Source: Firmicutes bacterium UBA5454 (GTDB taxonomy: Bacteria > Bacillota > Clostridia > Caldicoprobacterales > DTU083). Taken from it: 28,952 bases of DNA. Below, piece after piece: positions 15,596 through 23,821 of this stretch. The position numbers were made by a program, and so were the translations under genes. Under the pieces are notes generated by a model. It searched no databases, had not been told where the DNA came from, and saw only the letters and a list, made by a program, of their open reading frames with translations. Each line of letters opens with the position of its first letter. The stretch's first letter is position 1. The stretch spans positions 1 through 28,952 of the forward strand of contig DIQU01000061.1 in assembly GCA_002426555.1 (NCBI GenBank), written 5' to 3'.

Positions 15596-18172
15596 ATGAA
15601 CAAAACAATAATGGTAGTAGATGGAAACAGCCTGCTGCATAGAGCTTTTTATGCTATTCCTGTCTTGTCCAACAAGAAGGGAATGTTTACCAACGCAGTA
15701 TATGGTTTTATGAATATGCTCCTGAAAGCCATTCAGGATTATGAGCCCTATTCACTGGCTGTCGCCTTTGATAAAAAAGCACCGACATTCCGTCACCTTG
15801 CCTATGAAGATTACAAAGGTACACGGCAGAAAGCACCGGAGGAGTTGGTGCCTCAGTTTGAGTTGGTAAGAGAATTGCTTCAGCTTATGAATATTCCCAT
15901 ATATGAGCTGGATGAATATGAAGCAGACGACATATTGGGAACCATATCTCAGTCATGCGGCAGTAAGGATGATCATGTGCTTCTGGTAACTGGGGATAAA
16001 GACGCCCTCCAGTTGATTTCCGATTACACAGAGGTCCTTTTAACAAAAAAAGGAATTTCGGTCATGCATAGATATGATGAAGAGAAACTGGCGGAGGAAT
16101 ATGGTTTGACACCGAAGCAGTTCATTGACATGAAAGGCTTAATGGGTGACACTTCTGATAATATTCCCGGCGTTCCGGGTGTAGGTCCCAAAACTGCTAT
16201 CAAGCTTTTAAAAGAATATGATACACTGGAAAATGTGTTGGACAATGCTGAGAATATTAAAGGTAACAAGCTCAGAGAAAATCTTACCATATACAGACAG
16301 CATGCACTTCTCAGCAAGGACTTGTCCACAATTCGCTGCGATGTCCCCATCGACTGCAGTATTTTATCTCAGCCCCTGGGTATTAAAAAAACACCGGAGT
16401 TAAAGCAATTTCTGGTGGATTTGGAGTTAAATACTTTAATCGACAGATTGGGTTTTGAAATTTCCGAATCAGATGTAGTTATCAGGGACAAAACCATCGT
16501 AGAAATAAGAAAAATGTATGATCTGCGTTCTCTGGCTCAGCTTTTAGTGGAACAGGAAGAGGTAGTATTTCTACTTCAACCGTATATCAGTTTTGCCTGG
16601 AATGAGGATAAGGTTTATAAGTTAATATGGCAGGAAGATTTGCTTAGCGAAGGTTTAAACGAAGATGATGTTTGGAGTACATTACAGCCTTTCTTTGAAA
16701 ACAAGAAAATACGCAAACTGACCAATGATGCAAAAAGTATAATACCTGGTCTGAAAAAACTGGATATATCAATAGAGTCATTGGTGTTTGATGCGCAAGT
16801 AGGAGCCTATCTCCTGGAACCAACCAGAAGTAAATATGATATAAAGCAGCTTCTATATGATTACAAGCAAATTGATGTCTCTGAAGCTGATGCATCTGAT
16901 CTGCTGATCCTGATTCGAGAAATGAAGAAGCGCTTGAAAGACGCAGAGATGGAAGGCTTATATCGACAAATTGAACATCCTCTCATTCGTGTACTTCTGG
17001 ATATGGAGATGGAAGGCTTTAAGGTAGACAAGGAAATGCTTCAACAGTTGGATGTAGAGTTCACAGCCCATGTAAATCGTCTAACAGAGGAAATCACAGA
17101 TTTGGCAGGGGAGTCATTTAATATTAACTCTCCAAAGCAATTGGGGGACATTCTATTTGATAAACTGGAGCTGCCGGTTCAAAAGAAAACTAAAACTGGA
17201 TATTCTACGGACATAGAGGTTTTGGAAAAGCTTTCCGGTATGCATCCTATTGTGGAAAAAGTAATCGATTACCGCCAGGTGATGAAGCTGAAATCTACCT
17301 ATATCGATGGATTACTTCCTTTGATTCATCCATCGGATGGAAAAATTCACTCCAGCTTCCACCAGACAGTTACAGCAACGGGTCGAATCAGCAGTACAGA
17401 TCCCAATTTGCAGAATATACCCATTCGAGATGAAATGGGCAGAAGAATTCGGAAGGTGTTTACTGCCAGTGATGAAGAACATATTTTAGTAGATGCGGAC
17501 TACTCACAAATCGAGCTTCGTGTTCTTGCCCATATATCCGGCGATCCGAATTTATTGGAAGCTTTTCTACAGAAGCAGGATATCCATCGCCGTACAGCTG
17601 CTGATATCTTTGGAGTATCTATGGATGAGGTGACAGGGGAACAGAGGAGCAGTGCCAAGGCTGTCAATTTTGGTATAATCTATGGTATAAGTGACTTTGG
17701 TTTGGCAAGAAACCTTGGTATTACCAGGGCTAAAGCGAAGAAATATATAGACAGCTATTTACAGCGCTTTCCCATGGTACAGGAATATATGACTAAAATT
17801 GTGTTGGATGGGAAGAAACATGGATATGTGTCCACCTTATTTAATCGAAGGAGAGAGATTCCTGAGTTGAGTTCCAGAAATCATAACATCCGAAGCTCTG
17901 GTGAGCGCATTGCTTTAAACACACCAATTCAAGGTACAGCGGCAGATATTATAAAGCTGGCTATGATCCGTGTACATGGCGAATTAAAAGACAGAAACTT
18001 AAAATCCAGACTGATATTGCAGGTTCATGACGAATTAATAATCGATGCATGGCTGTCTGAGCTGGAAGAGGTAAAGGAGCTTTTACAGAATCAAATGGAA
18101 AATGCCATAGAACTGGCAGTTCCCTTGGTAGTAGATATTGGAACCGGCAAAAACTGGTGTGACGTGGAATAG
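15596..18172 (+). CDS. polA: DNA polymerase I
   Basis: Repair and Okazaki-fragment polymerase. The N-terminal 5'-3' exonuclease domain (about 1-290) has VDGNSLLHRAF and the GDTSDNIPGVPGVGPKTA region. The middle domain (about 300-460) lacks the D-x-E motif of a proofreading exonuclease, so 3'-5' activity is probably absent, as in Bacillus PolI. The polymerase domain has motif A (DYSQIELR, Asp635), motif B (RSSAKAVNFGIIYG, Lys688) and motif C (VHDE, His811-Asp812-Glu813). At 858 aa it has the usual length. No Shine-Dalgarno sequence is visible before the ATG, which is unlike most genes here; upstream 5-nt complementary pairs (15543/15577 and 15550/15583) could fold. First gene of a run with coaE, 10 nt on. 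Confidence 0.97.
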   Translation: MNKTIMVVDGNSLLHRAFYAIPVLSNKKGMFTNAVYGFMNMLLKAIQDYEPYSLAVAFDKKAPTFRHLAYEDYKGTRQKAPEELVPQFELVRELLQLMNIPIYELDEYEADDILGTISQSCGSKDDHVLLVTGDKDALQLISDYTEVLLTKKGISVMHRYDEEKLAEEYGLTPKQFIDMKGLMGDTSDNIPGVPGVGPKTAIKLLKEYDTLENVLDNAENIKGNKLRENLTIYRQHALLSKDLSTIRCDVPIDCSILSQPLGIKKTPELKQFLVDLELNTLIDRLGFEISESDVVIRDKTIVEIRKMYDLRSLAQLLVEQEEVVFLLQPYISFAWNEDKVYKLIWQEDLLSEGLNEDDVWSTLQPFFENKKIRKLTNDAKSIIPGLKKLDISIESLVFDAQVGAYLLEPTRSKYDIKQLLYDYKQIDVSEADASDLLILIREMKKRLKDAEMEGLYRQIEHPLIRVLLDMEMEGFKVDKEMLQQLDVEFTAHVNRLTEEITDLAGESFNINSPKQLGDILFDKLELPVQKKTKTGYSTDIEVLEKLSGMHPIVEKVIDYRQVMKLKSTYIDGLLPLIHPSDGKIHSSFHQTVTATGRISSTDPNLQNIPIRDEMGRRIRKVFTASDEEHILVDADYSQIELRVLAHISGDPNLLEAFLQKQDIHRRTAADIFGVSMDEVTGEQRSSAKAVNFGIIYGISDFGLARNLGITRAKAKKYIDSYLQRFPMVQEYMTKIVLDGKKHGYVSTLFNRRREIPELSSRNHNIRSSGERIALNTPIQGTAADIIKLAMIRVHGELKDRNLKSRLILQVHDELIIDAWLSELEEVKELLQNQMENAIELAVPLVVDIGTGKNWCDVE

Positions 18173-18182
18173 GTGAATTGTA

Positions 18183-18794
18183 GTGAAAATTATAGGATTA
18201 ACCGGAGGAATTGCATCGGGTAAGTCAACAGTTTCACGTATGCTTATGGAGTTAGGGGTTCCTGTTATCGATGCTGACGCAGTTTACAGCAATCTGGCTT
18301 CGAAGGGCAATCGTGTTTGGGAAGCCGTGTATGAAACTTTTGGTAAAGAATACTTTCTGCCTGATGGGGAAATAGACCGCAAAAAGCTTGGGGAACATAT
18401 ATTTTCAGACAGTCTGGGAAGAGAAAAATTAAACCGGGTGACTCATCCATTGGTGAAGGATGAAATGGGGAAAATTTTAAAGCAGATAGAGCAAGAACAA
18501 AATCCTCCACTCGTTATCCTTGATGTACCCTTGTTGTTTGAGTCCGAGTGGGATCAATGGATGGATGAGGTTTGGATTGTAGCCATACCGGAACAGATGC
18601 AGCTGGAAAGGCTTATGTTAAGAGACAATCTCACCTGCAAACAGTCTCTATCCCGGATACACAGTCAGATGAGTCTGGACACAAAGAAAAGACTGTCCAA
18701 TGTGGTCATTGACAATTCTGGATCCTTTCAAGAAACCAGACTGCAAGTCCAGAAGCTGTTGAAGGCATTTTTATTTTCGGAGGAAATGGAATGA
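18183..18794 (+). CDS. coaE: Dephospho-CoA kinase
   Basis: Phosphorylates the 3'-hydroxyl of dephospho-CoA with ATP, the last step of coenzyme A synthesis. The P-loop GGIASGKST is at residues 8-16, followed by the conserved DADAVY segment and LDVPLLFESEW. At 203 aa it is normal. The start is GTG 18183 after a short GGTG ribosome site. The polA-coaE neighbourhood is common in Firmicutes. Its stop overlaps the next start by 4 nt (ATGA), so the two are translationally coupled. Confidence 0.95.
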   Translation: MKIIGLTGGIASGKSTVSRMLMELGVPVIDADAVYSNLASKGNRVWEAVYETFGKEYFLPDGEIDRKKLGEHIFSDSLGREKLNRVTHPLVKDEMGKILKQIEQEQNPPLVILDVPLLFESEWDQWMDEVWIVAIPEQMQLERLMLRDNLTCKQSLSRIHSQMSLDTKKRLSNVVIDNSGSFQETRLQVQKLLKAFLFSEEME

Positions 18795-19384
18795 GAAAAC
18801 CAAAGGGAAGAAAGGGCACAACGCGCTTACTGATTTTCCTGGTAATGATCTTGATATTGGTTTTCTTTGCAGATGACAGTCATGTGATTAAACGCAGACA
18901 ATATCCTTTAAAATACGAAAATTGGATACAAAAATATTCAGAAGAGTATTCAGTAGATCCTTACATGGTTGCCTCAGTCATCCTGGTGGAAAGCAGATAT
19001 CTTCCAGATGCAGTATCTTCCAAAGATGCCAAGGGTTTGATGCAAATCCTGCCAAGTACGGGAGAGTGGGCTGCTGGCAGGATGAAGTTGAAAGGCTATC
19101 AGGAAAAGCAGTTGTTTGATCCTGAGATAAATATCCAAATTGGATGTTGGTACCTCAGTTTTTTATCTTCTCAGTTTCCAGATAACATGGACCTTGTTTT
19201 AGCTTCCTACAATGGTGGAATTGGCAATGTCAACAAGTGGCTGACAAACAAGGAATGCAGCAAGGATGGAAAAAAGCTGGATCATATTCCCTATGGGGAA
19301 ACCAGAAATTATGTAGTAAGGGTACAGGAAGCTTATAAAATATACCAGGAGGTTTACCCATATTTGGAGCTTCCAGGCGATTAA
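18791..19384 (+). CDS. Membrane-anchored lytic murein transglycosylase (Slt family)
   Basis: Cleaves the MurNAc-GlcNAc bond of peptidoglycan to give 1,6-anhydro ends. A basic N terminus and a membrane segment (about 12-27) export and probably anchor the enzyme. The SLT domain begins near residue 48 with catalytic Glu67 in LVESRY, followed by the hallmark AKGLMQILPST and the ASYNGGIGNVNKW motif. Length is 197 aa, a minimal SLT protein. It overlaps coaE by 4 nt, and a ribosome site (GGAGGAAATGG) lies within the end of coaE. Co-transcription with polA and coaE is likely and is seen in other Clostridia. Confidence 0.92.
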   Translation: MRKPKGRKGTTRLLIFLVMILILVFFADDSHVIKRRQYPLKYENWIQKYSEEYSVDPYMVASVILVESRYLPDAVSSKDAKGLMQILPSTGEWAAGRMKLKGYQEKQLFDPEINIQIGCWYLSFLSSQFPDNMDLVLASYNGGIGNVNKWLTNKECSKDGKKLDHIPYGETRNYVVRVQEAYKIYQEVYPYLELPGD

Positions 19385-19421
19385 TTTAACTGTAATGTGC
19401 TTTGAAAGGACTTAGTAGCAA

Positions 19422-21086
19422 ATGAAGAATTACTGGGCTGTAATACTGACCATAGTTCTAATTTTATTCATTACTGGTTGTGGTTTGACCAAATTACCGG
19501 AAACTCACCTGATAGAGGAAGAGTCTCTTCCAACAGCTTCACCTGAGCCGACAGTTCAACCTCCGCGCAAAGGAGGTGAATTGCGGGTAGCATTAACTGC
19601 GCCCGACATTCTGAATCCACATTTAACTCAGTCCAGGGATATGCTGAATTTTCTTGGTTTGATATTTGAAAGCCCCATAGCATATGACTCCAATCATAAG
19701 CCAATACCTTGGCTTGTCGAAAAATGGGAGACCTCACCGGATGGCAGATTATGGGTCTTTGACCTTCGTAAGGATGTTAAGTGGCATAATGGTGAAAATC
19801 TTACCGCTGAGGACATTCTATTTACTTTGGAAGCACTTCAAAGCGGGAGTTTAAATTCCTTTTACCAAAAAAACATATTTGAAAACACTAATATTGTAGA
19901 AGCCAATTTGCGCGGGGGAGATCCCTATACTTTTTTTATTCGGCTTGGCGAACCTTCCTGTCTGATTTTGGATATTCTCACCTTTCCTGTATTGTCAAAA
20001 AGCATATATCAATCCATAGAGAATATCGCTAATAAAAATAAAGATCAGCTTCCAGTTGGAACAGGTCCTTACCGTATTGATACAGATCAGCCGGACGATG
20101 AATCCATCATTAAGCTGACGGAAAATAAGTACTGGTGGGGTGATGAACCCTATATCAGCAGCATAGTGGGAAAAGCATATGATACCAACGATGAAGCCAG
20201 AACAGCCTTTCAAAAAGGCGAGGTAGATCTGGCAGATTCCAGCATAGTGTATGCTAACACGCTTATAAGCCGCAGAAACGCAGGGCATTATAAATACTTA
20301 ACCCCGTATTTTGAATTTCTGGCATTCAACAGCAGCCATTCCCTGTTACAGGACAAAACCATTAAGAAAGCCATTGCCTACGCCTTGGATCGTAAAGATA
20401 TCATATCGAAAGTATATCTGAACAATGCAGAAACAGTTGATGTGCCGATTCAATCCAACTGCTGGCTGTATGATAGCAGATACCGTATTTATGATTATGA
20501 TCCCAATAAAGCTCTTCGCCTATTACAGGAGGAAGGTTGGGAGGATACCGACAGAGATGGTGTGCTGGACAAAATAATTGATGAGAAAAAGGTAGATTTG
20601 ACTTTTTCGCTGATGACTAACAGTGACAATGATTTTCGAAGAGATTCTGTTGAATTGATTGCCAAACAGCTGGAGACTATAGGAATTCGCGTAGAGATCG
20701 AAAATGTTCCCTGGGAAATCATGCAAACGGAGAGATTGCCTAATGGGGAATTTGATGCTGTTTTGACCGGCTTCAACTTGAGTGTGGTGCATGATTTGAG
20801 ATTTTTTCTTCATTCATCTCAAATAGGAGAGGGACTTGGTAATTTTATGGCTTACAGCAAACCTGAAATGGATTGGCTGTTGGATAATGCAGCAAGGGCT
20901 GTTACTGAAGAAGCTAGATGGGAAGCTTATCAGGAGATTCAAAAATATCTTACTCAGGAAATGCCCATAGTCAGTTTGTATTTCCGCACTGGTTCCATAC
21001 TGTATGACGAGCGTATTCATGGTATAGATCATATAAGCGAATGGAGTATATATAGAAATATAAAGGACTGGTACTTGATAAAATAA
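19422..21086 (+). CDS. Peptide/nickel-type ABC transporter substrate-binding lipoprotein
   Basis: Extracellular solute receptor of family 5 (SBP_bac_5; DppA/OppA/NikA type). The lipoprotein signal peptide ends in the lipobox ITGC, with lipidated Cys20. The family start HLTQSRDMLNFLGLIFE is followed by WLVEKWETSPDGRLWVFDLR and KWHNGENLTAEDILF, the usual signature. Length is 554 aa. No permease or ATPase genes are adjacent in the window, so the transporter partners must be elsewhere or the protein acts as an orphan receptor. It starts 37 nt after the transglycosylase gene with AAAGGA upstream, so it may be the last gene of the polA run. The ligand, probably an oligopeptide, cannot be told from sequence. 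Confidence 0.92.
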   Translation: MKNYWAVILTIVLILFITGCGLTKLPETHLIEEESLPTASPEPTVQPPRKGGELRVALTAPDILNPHLTQSRDMLNFLGLIFESPIAYDSNHKPIPWLVEKWETSPDGRLWVFDLRKDVKWHNGENLTAEDILFTLEALQSGSLNSFYQKNIFENTNIVEANLRGGDPYTFFIRLGEPSCLILDILTFPVLSKSIYQSIENIANKNKDQLPVGTGPYRIDTDQPDDESIIKLTENKYWWGDEPYISSIVGKAYDTNDEARTAFQKGEVDLADSSIVYANTLISRRNAGHYKYLTPYFEFLAFNSSHSLLQDKTIKKAIAYALDRKDIISKVYLNNAETVDVPIQSNCWLYDSRYRIYDYDPNKALRLLQEEGWEDTDRDGVLDKIIDEKKVDLTFSLMTNSDNDFRRDSVELIAKQLETIGIRVEIENVPWEIMQTERLPNGEFDAVLTGFNLSVVHDLRFFLHSSQIGEGLGNFMAYSKPEMDWLLDNAARAVTEEARWEAYQEIQKYLTQEMPIVSLYFRTGSILYDERIHGIDHISEWSIYRNIKDWYLIK

Positions 21087-21132
21087 ACACCCTCGTCCTG
21101 GCACCTCTTGGCACAGACACCAACTTTTTTTG

Positions 21133-21161
21133 TTGACAATTGTATCCGACATAGCTATAAT
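21133..21161 (+). promoter_or_regulatory. Consensus promoter of tRNA-Leu(GAG)
   Basis: TTGACA (21133-21138), exactly 17 nt, TATAAT (21156-21161): a full match to the housekeeping consensus. Transcription should start near 21168, about 40 nt before the tRNA. Confidence 0.9.
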
Positions 21162-21208
21162 AATGATTGTGACTTTTTCAAGCAAAGGCAAAGCAGAAGT
21201 CACTCTTT

Positions 21209-21294
21209 GCGGAAGTGGCGAAACTGGCAGACGCGCTATCTTGAGGGGGTAGTGGGCAACGCTCATGCGGGTTCGAGTCCCGCCTCCCGCACCA
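21209..21294 (+). tRNA. tRNA-Leu (anticodon GAG)
   Basis: Class II tRNA decoding CUC/CUU. Anticodon stem CTATC/GGTAG encloses loop TTGAGGG with GAG in positions 34-36. The variable arm is GGGC-AAC-GCTC and the T-arm is GCGGG-TTCGAGT-CCCGC, ending in ACCA (21291-21294). The acceptor GCGGAAG (21209-21215) faces CTCCCGC, leaving an A-C mismatch at position 5-68, unusual for this tRNA. Confidence 0.93.
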
Positions 21295-21295
21295 G

Positions 21296-21327
21296 AAAGA
21301 CTGTCGATTTATGTCGACAATCTTTTT
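21296..21327 (+). terminator. Terminator after tRNA-Leu(GAG)
   Basis: AAAGACTGTCGA (21296-21307), loop TTTATG, TCGACAATCTTT (21314-21325) with one C-A mismatch, then T-run. Confidence 0.88.
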
Positions 21328-21404
21328 TTATATTATAATGGAAATAGTTAACTATTTGTGGTACTATTTAAGCAAAGATTATTTATATAATAGGAGGGTA
21401 TGTG

Positions 21405-21854
21405 ATGAAAAGAAAAGGTGTCTTCATTATCGTTGGTTTAATTGTGATTGTTGGAGTCGTAGCATTTATATATTTAACGAATAGTAATAATTCAATGCTT
21501 TCAGGCAATACCAAAGAAGTTGATAAAATAACTGTAAGCAGTAATTTTGACAGCTTATCTGAGCCTAAAACATTATCCGATGAAGAAATGAAAACCGTGT
21601 TGGACTTATTAAAAACCCTAAGGACAACTACTGTAAAACACCCCAAACACCTTGAAAGTATGGAAAATGACCCTGCTTACACAATTAAAGTTGAATATGA
21701 AAACGGAAATATAGATGAAATTTATTCAACTGAAATAAAAATAAAATATTTTAGATTTCTTGACAGCAAAGGTCCTGATGGCGATAAGGGTTATATTATT
21801 AGTAATAAATCTGACGAACTTCTTCAATTTCTGAACGAAAAATTTAATAAATAG
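21405..21854 (+). CDS. Small membrane-anchored protein of unknown function
   Basis: 149 aa. A basic start (MKRKG) and one hydrophobic helix (about 5-24) predict an N-in membrane anchor with the rest outside. The exposed part is charged, with a pattern (TLSDEEMKTVLDLLKTLRT, then YTIKVEYENGNIDEIYS) recalling small exported proteins that read a residue-by-residue beta sheet. No family is assigned. The ATG at 21405 lies 6 nt after AGGAGG, preferred over GTG 21402. AT-rich codons fit the host backbone. It is the last host gene before the mobile element and ends at a strong terminator. Confidence 0.75.
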   Translation: MKRKGVFIIVGLIVIVGVVAFIYLTNSNNSMLSGNTKEVDKITVSSNFDSLSEPKTLSDEEMKTVLDLLKTLRTTTVKHPKHLESMENDPAYTIKVEYENGNIDEIYSTEIKIKYFRFLDSKGPDGDKGYIISNKSDELLQFLNEKFNK

Positions 21855-21931
21855 ATAATGCATTCACCCTATATTATGAGCATAATCTCCATAAATCACT
21901 TGCATCTTTTTTGTTACCTCTTTACATAACT

Positions 21932-21978
21932 GATACCGCAGATTGATACAATGTATCTTTCTGCGGTATCGTTTTTTT
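21932..21978 (+). terminator. Two-stem terminator ending the host segment
   Basis: GATACCGCAG (21932-21941) pairs with CTGCGGTATC (21961-21970), enclosing a second perfect hairpin GATAC-AAT-GTATC (21945-21957). Seven T follow. It marks the last host signal before the element. Confidence 0.93.
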
Positions 21979-21988
21979 ATCCTCTGGG

Positions 21989-22144
21989 AGCCTTATATAT
22001 CAAGGACTATTGAAACCGCGTGGTGCATTTATACTCTGCCGATGCCTATATACAGTGTTATAAGGCTATGAAAACCTTCGAAATTATGGTGTGACTACAA
22101 TATCTTGCGTTTTGCTACCGTTAAACAACCCCTATTCGTTAAAC
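21989..22144. repeat. Element left-end region with inverted and direct repeats (possible attachment site)
   Basis: The roughly 345 nt between the last host gene and the recombinase stop hold no gene. They contain an inverted repeat AGCCTTATA (21989-21997) / TATAAGGCT (22059-22067) and a direct repeat CGTTAAAC (22119-22126 and 22137-22144, 18 nt apart). This is where an attL would be expected. Without the right end, no att core can be named. Confidence 0.35.
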
Positions 22145-22163
22145 GACCATATGCAAATGAAAA

Positions 22164-22199
22164 TCCCAAGGAAAGCAACAGCTTCTGCCATCCTTGGGA
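22164..22199 (-). terminator. Terminator of the recombinase transcript
   Basis: On the minus strand TCCCAAGGA (22199-22191) pairs with TCCTTGGGA (22172-22164), with an inner AAGC/GCTT hairpin, followed by TTTTC. It is 2 nt past the recombinase stop. Confidence 0.8.
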
Positions 22200-22201
22200 C
22201 T

Positions 22202-23791
22202 CTATATTTCTACCGTGATTTCACTTCCATTCTGGAAGCTAAATACCAGACGCTCGTCTGTATAGACCGTCACATAGTCAATTGTCATGTTCCAGTGTTT
22301 TTCATCGAAGGCAATGTCCAGACAATCAAGTTCCGTTATTTCAAAGAGGAAACCACTCAGAACATCCGCCTTGAACTGCCGCTCCTCGCGTTCTTTCATG
22401 TAGCCTGCATGTTTATCTTTCAGTGCTTCGTATCTTTCCACAAGTCCGTCATACCGTTTTGCGTAGCATTCCTGATCCAACGTCTGGGAGGCGTTGTCCT
22501 CTATGCACTTCTTGATGAGTCCGGTGACAATGTCCATTTCCGGCAGAACCCTATCTATTTTTGTGTCTATCCCGGAGCAGTCGCTCAATTCATCTTTTAC
22601 AATCCTACCGTCGTCAAGCAGTGCCTCGCGGTTTTCAATCAATGTGCTGAGCGCAATAACAAAATAATCCTTTATCTGATCTTCTGTCAGGTGCGGCGTC
22701 CGACACTTTTCTTTACCTTTGAACTTGCCGTTGCATTGCCAGATGACCCGCCGATATTGGTCAGTAGAGTGCCATACCTTTGAGCCGTAATATTCACCAC
22801 AGTCACCGCAGATGATTTTCCATGAGAACGGGCTTTGGCAGTTGTGTCGCCTAGGATTGGACTTTCGGCGTTTCGTTTCCGTTTGCACCTTTTCCCATTC
22901 CTCTGGCTCGATGATTGCTGGGTGGCTATCTTCTACATAATATTGAGGAACCTCACCTTCATTAGCTTTCATCTTCTTGGTCAAAAAATCCAGCGTAAAC
23001 GCTTTTTGCAGGAGAGCTGAGCCCTTGTACTTTTCATTTTTGAGAATGCTCTCAATCGTGCGTATCTGCCATTTTGCCTTTCCTCCCGGCGTTGTGATTC
23101 CTTTCTGTGTCAGGTACTTCGCTATAAAACTTGTGGATTTTCCACCTATGAAAAGTTTGTAAATTTCTCGAACAGTCTCAGCTTCCTCCGGCACGATTTC
23201 CGGCAATCCATCCGGGCCTTTACAGTATCCGAGAAACTGCCCGTATGGTAGGCTGACCTTTCCGTCTGAGAACTGTTTGCGTCGCCCCCAAGTTACGTTT
23301 TCAGATATACTCCGACTTTCCTCCTGCGCCAGAGACGCCATAATCGTCAGCAGCAGTTCACCCTTACCGTCAAAAGTAAAAATCTGCTCCTTCTCAAAAT
23401 AGCACTCCACGCCTTTCTCCTTGAGCTTTCGTATGGTGGAAAGACTGTCCACCGTATTTCGGGCGAAGCGTGACACGGATTTTGTGACGATAAGGTCGAT
23501 TTTTCCGTCAAGGGCATCATCAATCATTTCATTGAAGCCGTCACGCTTCTTAGTGTTCAAACCGGAAATACCTTCATCGGTATAAACCTTGACGAATTGC
23601 CATTCCGGGTTATCGCTGATGAATTTGGTGTAATAATCCACCTGCGCCTCATAGCTGGTGAACTGTTCGTCACTATCAGTGGAGACACGAGCATATCCGG
23701 CTACCCGTCGGCGAGACACCTGTTCTATGGGTCTCCTAGTTCGTGGATTGAACGTGGCAGGTATCACCGTCACATTTTTTGCTGTTGCCAT
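22202..23791 (-). CDS. Large serine recombinase 1 (integrase/excisionase)
   Basis: Site-specific recombinase of the resolvase/invertase superfamily, large serine type, for integration and excision of the element. The catalytic domain has Ser37 in AGYARVST, then SRFARNTVDSLSTIRKL and ASLAQEESRSISENV. A recombinase domain follows (EEAETVREIYKLFI), then a zinc ribbon (ICGDCGEYYGSKV, QCNGK, KCRTPHL) and a coiled-coil stretch (about 400-475). At 529 aa it is full length with all expected domains. AAGGAGG lies 7 nt upstream of the ATG. It follows recombinase 2 by 30 nt and shares the same transcript. No frame damage is seen, so it should be active. Confidence 0.95.
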   Translation of the reverse strand: MATAKNVTVIPATFNPRTRRPIEQVSRRRVAGYARVSTDSDEQFTSYEAQVDYYTKFISDNPEWQFVKVYTDEGISGLNTKKRDGFNEMIDDALDGKIDLIVTKSVSRFARNTVDSLSTIRKLKEKGVECYFEKEQIFTFDGKGELLLTIMASLAQEESRSISENVTWGRRKQFSDGKVSLPYGQFLGYCKGPDGLPEIVPEEAETVREIYKLFIGGKSTSFIAKYLTQKGITTPGGKAKWQIRTIESILKNEKYKGSALLQKAFTLDFLTKKMKANEGEVPQYYVEDSHPAIIEPEEWEKVQTETKRRKSNPRRHNCQSPFSWKIICGDCGEYYGSKVWHSTDQYRRVIWQCNGKFKGKEKCRTPHLTEDQIKDYFVIALSTLIENREALLDDGRIVKDELSDCSGIDTKIDRVLPEMDIVTGLIKKCIEDNASQTLDQECYAKRYDGLVERYEALKDKHAGYMKEREERQFKADVLSGFLFEITELDCLDIAFDEKHWNMTIDYVTVYTDERLVFSFQNGSEITVEI

Positions 23792-23821
23792 AAAAGCGCC
23801 TCCTTGTAATAAAGTGTATAT

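Noticed and set aside
21086..21132. Terminator after the peptide-binding lipoprotein
   Set aside because: The GC-rich TGGCAC repeats there are direct, not inverted, so no stem forms despite the T-run.
22091..22783. Long plus-strand open frame opposite recombinase 1
   Set aside because: It is antisense shadow of the recombinase coding sequence, with no ribosome site or family-like composition.
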